From assembly GCF_000335475.2 (NCBI RefSeq), contig NZ_ANAH02000006.1, forward strand, positions 124,001 through 188,000: 64,000 nt of DNA, read 5' to 3'. This stretch comes from Cystobacter fuscus DSM 2262 (GTDB lineage Bacteria; Myxococcota; Myxococcia; Myxococcales; Myxococcaceae). Shown here piece by piece: positions 61,024 through 64,000 of the stretch (its first letter is position 1; every line of letters starts with the position of its first letter). The notes under the pieces were generated by a model. That model was not told the origin of the DNA and did no database searches. It saw nothing but the letters and a program-made list of their open reading frames with translations. The position numbers and the translations under genes are program-made.

Positions 61024-62460
61024 TCACGAGGGAATCGGGAAACCGCGGGGGAAGTGCCGCTGGCGCAGCTCGTCCACCAGCGCCTGCGTGGCCGGGGTGT
61101 ACGCGACGCGCTGCTCGCCGCCGACGGGCGCCGCGGTGTCCGACGGCGCGCCGGAGAGCAGCTCATAGCCCTCGGGCGCGGGCTCGCCCTCCTGGCCGAT
61201 GAGCCCGACGGGGCCCGAGCCGCCGCGGCGCCGGAAAACGACCGGCGAGCCCGGAATGCTCTGCTTGCCCTCGGCCAGCTCGTTGCCGAACTTCATCGTC
61301 GGCGCGTGGCCCGTGCGCGCCAGCTTGTACACCGCCGCCACCCGGTCGCGCGTGAAGGGGCTCGCCATGGTGCGCGCCACGATGAACCCACCGTACCCGT
61401 AGAACTGCTGCGAGGGCGCCCAGCCGAACTCGCGGCGCAGCGCCTCGAACTCGCGCGTGGCCTGCGCGTCCAGACCGTCCTCGAGGATGAGCACCGGCTT
61501 GATGCCCTCCGCCTTCGCGCGCGACACCGCCTGGGTGTACTGCTTCTTCTTGTCCCCGGAGTCGAAGCGGATGGAGTCCCCCGCGTCCGGCTCCTCGTGG
61601 ATGATGCGGAAGGCCGTGGGCAGGCCCGAGCCCAGGGTGTCATACGTGTCCAAGAGGAAGCTGGAGCGCTCGGGACGCCGCTCGCGGATGGCGCGGAAGG
61701 CCGCCTCGTCCTGGCCGTAGCGCTGCACGTGCTCGTGGCCCATGGTGCCCACGGGAATCATCCCCAGCTTCTTCGCCAGGTACACGTTGCTCGTGCGCAT
61801 GACCCCGGCCTCGCGGCAGGCGCGCACGGCGATCTCGTGCTGTTGCAGACACGTCGCCGCGCGCAGCCCCACCTCGAAGATGCGGCTCGGGTCGCCCACC
61901 GCCTCCACCAGATCCTTCACCACCGCCAGCACCCGCGCGTGGTAGCCCTCGGAGTCCACGGTGATGGGCACGGCGGGCACGCCCACCGCGTCCAGCGTCT
62001 CCAGGGCGATGCGCTTCTCCTCCTCGCACGACAACACGGCCAGCGCCCGGGTCAGCGCCTCGCGATCCGCCAGCGCCTGCGTGGCCACCTGGATGCGGAA
62101 GTTGAGTTGCAGGAGCAGCGGCTCCAGCCACGACACCAGGGCGGAGCTGCCCGTGAGGGTGAAGACCGGCTCGCGCGCGTAGAAGCGCGCGCCACGCGGC
62201 AGGGCCCGGATGATGAGCCGCTGCTTGCGGATGGCCGCCTTGAAGCCCGCCCCCATCTCGTAGCTGTTGCGGGCCAGGTAGGCATAGTCCTCTTCCGTGG
62301 GCTCCGGCAGCAGGGCGCGCACATGGGCCTCGACGTCCACCGGCACCACCTGCTGCCCTCCCTTGCGGTGCGAGTAGTAGAACGTCTCCTGACGCAGCGG
62401 CCAGCCAGCCTCCGCCATGCTGAACTTGTAGCCGTCCGTCGCGAGCAGCGGACTTCCCAT
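61024..62460 (-). CDS. pncB: Nicotinate phosphoribosyltransferase
   Basis: A 478-residue NAPRTase: LLATDGYKFSMAEAGWPLRQ at the start, TFYYSHRKGGQQVVPVD, MIPVGTMGHEHVQRYGQDEA with the catalytic His region, and SIRFDSGDKKKQYTQAV with LILEDGLDAQATREFE for phosphoribosyl binding. It makes nicotinate mononucleotide from nicotinate and PRPP, the Preiss-Handler entry to NAD. First gene of the pncB - nicotinamidase - nrtR operon. ATG 62460 has AGGAGG six bases upstream. Confidence 0.92.
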   Translation of the reverse strand: MGSPLLATDGYKFSMAEAGWPLRQETFYYSHRKGGQQVVPVDVEAHVRALLPEPTEEDYAYLARNSYEMGAGFKAAIRKQRLIIRALPRGARFYAREPVFTLTGSSALVSWLEPLLLQLNFRIQVATQALADREALTRALAVLSCEEEKRIALETLDAVGVPAVPITVDSEGYHARVLAVVKDLVEAVGDPSRIFEVGLRAATCLQQHEIAVRACREAGVMRTSNVYLAKKLGMIPVGTMGHEHVQRYGQDEAAFRAIRERRPERSSFLLDTYDTLGSGLPTAFRIIHEEPDAGDSIRFDSGDKKKQYTQAVSRAKAEGIKPVLILEDGLDAQATREFEALRREFGWAPSQQFYGYGGFIVARTMASPFTRDRVAAVYKLARTGHAPTMKFGNELAEGKQSIPGSPVVFRRRGGSGPVGLIGQEGEPAPEGYELLSGAPSDTAAPVGGEQRVAYTPATQALVDELRQRHFPRGFPIPS

Positions 62461-62480
62461 GGTGTGCCTCCTGGTCGCGC

Positions 62481-62522
62481 ACTCTAATGGGCCGAGAAAA
62501 AGTCCTCAATACTCTTTCTCGG
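62481..62522 (-). promoter_or_regulatory. Promoter of the NAD salvage operon with a dyad operator
   Basis: Reading the minus strand, a -35 TTGAGG (62509-62504) and a -10 TAGAGT (62486-62481) are separated by 17 bases. A perfect 8-bp dyad brackets the -35: CCGAGAAA at 62492-62499 and TTTCTCGG at 62515-62522, arm centres 23 bp apart. The position is right for repression of pncB by the NrtR-like protein encoded in the same operon, although the sequence is not one of the NrtR boxes I remember. Confidence 0.7.
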
Positions 62523-62776
62523 GGACTGGAACTCCGCCCGCTGCCCACCCGAACGGCAGTCACCACCTGATGACAACAGACACCAGGGAACGGATGTTCG
62601 CTGTCACCGTGTCAGCCCGGAACCCGGGTGCGAATGCGCCTTTGCTCGAAGTGCCAGTCCTTGGCTAGCGTGGACGGCGGACAGTGGCATGCCCACTGCA
62701 ACTTCCCCGCGGCATCGCTGACGCCCAAGTCTCCCGAGTCGGCTCTCCCCTTTCGCGCCATCCCCCGGAGTCACCC

Positions 62777-63307
62777 ATGGCCATTCCCCCCAGCATCGGC
62801 AAACCCGGCCTCGCCACGCTCGTGCGGACCACCCAGGAGCAGGGAAAGATGATGGGCAAGATCGCCGAGGGCGTGAAGAGCGGCGCCGTCACGCCCAAGG
62901 AGGCGAAGAAGCTGCTCGAGGGCCAGCAGAAGCTGTCCGCGTCCGTGGAGTCCGCCCTGGCCGACGGAGAGATCTCCGCGGACGAGGAGCTCGGCCTGCT
63001 CGCGCAGAGCCAGGACAACCACAAGAACATCAAGGCGGCCTACGAGAACACCACCCAGGACACCTTCGCTTCCGAGTCGGTGAGCGCCCCGGGGCAGGTC
63101 CGCCAGATTGGCGCCATCGCCGAGGGCATCCGCCAGGGCACCATCGACCCACGCGAGGCGCAGAAGCTCCTCGAGGGGCAGATCGCGCTCCTCAAGGCCC
63201 GCGCCGAGTCCACCACCCCCGAGGACCTGGCCTTCATGGACATGTCCGAGGAGCTGCAGGGCCTGGAGATCGAACTGGCGAAGCTGCGCAATCTCACCGT
63301 CGGCTGA
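62777..63307 (+). CDS. Hypothetical protein with internal duplication
   Basis: A 176-residue helical, soluble protein. Two similar units are present: IAEGVKSGAVTPKEAKKLLE (about residue 29) and IAEGIRQGTIDPREAQKLLE (about 113), each followed by GQ..L and an acidic segment (ALADGEISADEELGLLAQSQ). The pattern recalls EF-hand-like or short scaffolding repeats, but no calcium loop is clear. ATG 62777 has GGAG six bases upstream. Function unknown. Confidence 0.7.
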   Translation: MAIPPSIGKPGLATLVRTTQEQGKMMGKIAEGVKSGAVTPKEAKKLLEGQQKLSASVESALADGEISADEELGLLAQSQDNHKNIKAAYENTTQDTFASESVSAPGQVRQIGAIAEGIRQGTIDPREAQKLLEGQIALLKARAESTTPEDLAFMDMSEELQGLEIELAKLRNLTVG

Positions 63308-63326
63308 CCGCCCCGCCGCGCGCACC

Positions 63327-63358
63327 GGGCGCCTGGAGCCGCGAGGACTCCAGCGCCC
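63327..63358. terminator. Strong hairpin between convergent genes
   Basis: GGGCGC at 63327-63332 and TGGAG at 63334-63338 pair with CTCCA at 63348-63352 and GCGCCC at 63353-63358, an 11-bp stem with one bulged C and a nine-base loop. It lies between the hypothetical protein stop and the pyrophosphatase stop, so it can end transcription from both sides. There is no T-run. Confidence 0.6.
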
Positions 63359-63382
63359 TGATACGTCGCGAAGGCGCGGGAC

Positions 63383-64000
63383 TCAGCGCTTGGCGCGGCC
63401 GCGCGGCCTGGCCGCCGGGGGCTGGCCGAACACGCGCTGGTAGTCCTTCATGCTGCGGTTGATGACCTCGTGGGCCTCGGCGCTGTCGTACATCTCGACG
63501 ATCTCCACCGAGCGCTTGGCCTGGCTGGGCAGCTGCTTGTACGTCAGGAAGTAGTGCTTGAGCCGCTCCACGAGCGCGTTGGGCAGCTGCGCCACGTGCT
63601 GGAAGGTCCCGTAGACCAGGTCCGACTCCAGCACGGCGATGATCTTGTCGTCGGCCTCGTTGCCGTCGACCATGCGAAAGCCCCCCACCGGCACGGCGCG
63701 CACCAGCAGCGCTCCCGCGGGGATGACCTTCTCCGTCAACACGCAGATGTCGAGCGGGTCCCCATCTCCCTTGATGTCCTTGTGGCCGGTGCGGTCCGCG
63801 CAGCGCTTGGCGACCAGCTCGTCACAGTAGGTCCGGGGGATGAACCCATAGAGCGTGGGGCACTGGCTGGAGAAGCGCTGAGGCCGGTCCAGCCTCAGGA
63901 TGCCCGCCTCCTTGTCGAGCTCGTACTTCACCGTGTCGGTGGGGACGATCTCGATGTACGCGGTGACGCTCTCCGGAGCGTTCTCACCGGGGGAAATGCC
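63383..64000 (-). CDS. ppa: Inorganic pyrophosphatase, family I (5' end cut off)
   Basis: The coding frame is open from the right edge of the window to a stop at 63383 (205 codons seen), so the true start lies outside. Family I motifs are complete: VKYELDKEAGILRLDR, YGFIPRTYC and the metal-binding KGDGDPLDICVL. The final 15 residues are a basic tail (PAARPRGRAKR). The enzyme hydrolyses pyrophosphate to phosphate and drives biosynthetic reactions in the cytoplasm. An internal in-frame GTG (63931) is a valine of the conserved core, not a start. Confidence 0.9.
   Translation of the reverse strand, partial: GISPGENAPESVTAYIEIVPTDTVKYELDKEAGILRLDRPQRFSSQCPTLYGFIPRTYCDELVAKRCADRTGHKDIKGDGDPLDICVLTEKVIPAGALLVRAVPVGGFRMVDGNEADDKIIAVLESDLVYGTFQHVAQLPNALVERLKHYFLTYKQLPSQAKRSVEIVEMYDSAEAHEVINRSMKDYQRVFGQPPAARPRGRAKR

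Overview
The window is a piece of a high-G+C deltaproteobacterial chromosome, almost certainly a myxobacterium of the Cystobacter/Archangium/Myxococcus type. The evidence is the near-universal G/C in third codon positions, the many secreted lipoproteins with Asp-Ala-Gly-rich linkers, DUF1800/DUF1501 and di-haem oxidoreductase genes, a TonB domain fused to its own receptor, and a SitA-like kin-discrimination toxin remnant. No tRNA, rRNA, CRISPR array, intact transposase or replication origin was seen.

Layout. 0-7 kb is core metabolism: a cell-wall recycling pair (AmgK-like kinase and MurU-like nucleotidyltransferase), cystathionine beta-synthase, a TPR protein, a cystathionine gamma-lyase/synthase and an RlmK-like rRNA methyltransferase. 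7-20 kb holds hypothetical proteins, lipoproteins (one JAMM-like, one DUF4403-like, one kelch) and a divergent di-haem oxidoreductase versus DUF1800/DUF1501 locus. 20-34 kb is an accessory stretch dominated by competition functions: an orphan PAAR gene, an RHS protein with a fused DUF4123 chaperone domain and a nuclease-like tip followed by a probable immunity gene, a frameshifted UvrD/HelD-type helicase, a frameshifted SitA/SitI-like pair, and another frameshifted lipoprotein with a partner ORF. An ABC-2 exporter and a BlaI-M56 regulatory pair with a clearly readable operator and promoter lie inside it.

34-44 kb carries lipoproteins, a tightly overlapping four-gene operon (two UbiA prenyltransferases, an unknown protein and a lycopene-cyclase-domain membrane protein), FxsA, RlmI, a cysteine-cluster protein and glycerate kinase. 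44-52 kb has a TonB-dependent receptor with its lipoprotein, a methyltransferase/AraC divergent pair, a C45-type acyltransferase/peptidase and a B12-binding radical SAM protein. 52-59 kb holds two tandem paralogues of a large Ig-repeat, lamin-tail, zinc-metalloprotease lipoprotein. They are separated by a fragment of the neighbouring NUDIX regulator gene, which records how they were duplicated. 59-62.5 kb is an NAD salvage operon (PncB, nicotinamidase-like hydrolase, NrtR-type regulator) with a likely operator over its promoter. The window ends in a duplicated-repeat protein and a cut-off inorganic pyrophosphatase.

The most unusual parts are the DUF4123-RHS fusion cassette, the UbiA/UbiA/cyclase terpenoid-like operon, the concentration of five frameshifts in the 24.9-33.2 kb toxin stretch, the tandem duplication scar at 55.9 kb, and several strong inverted repeats in promoter regions. 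All functional calls come from reading the sequence and remembered family motifs; no database search was run.
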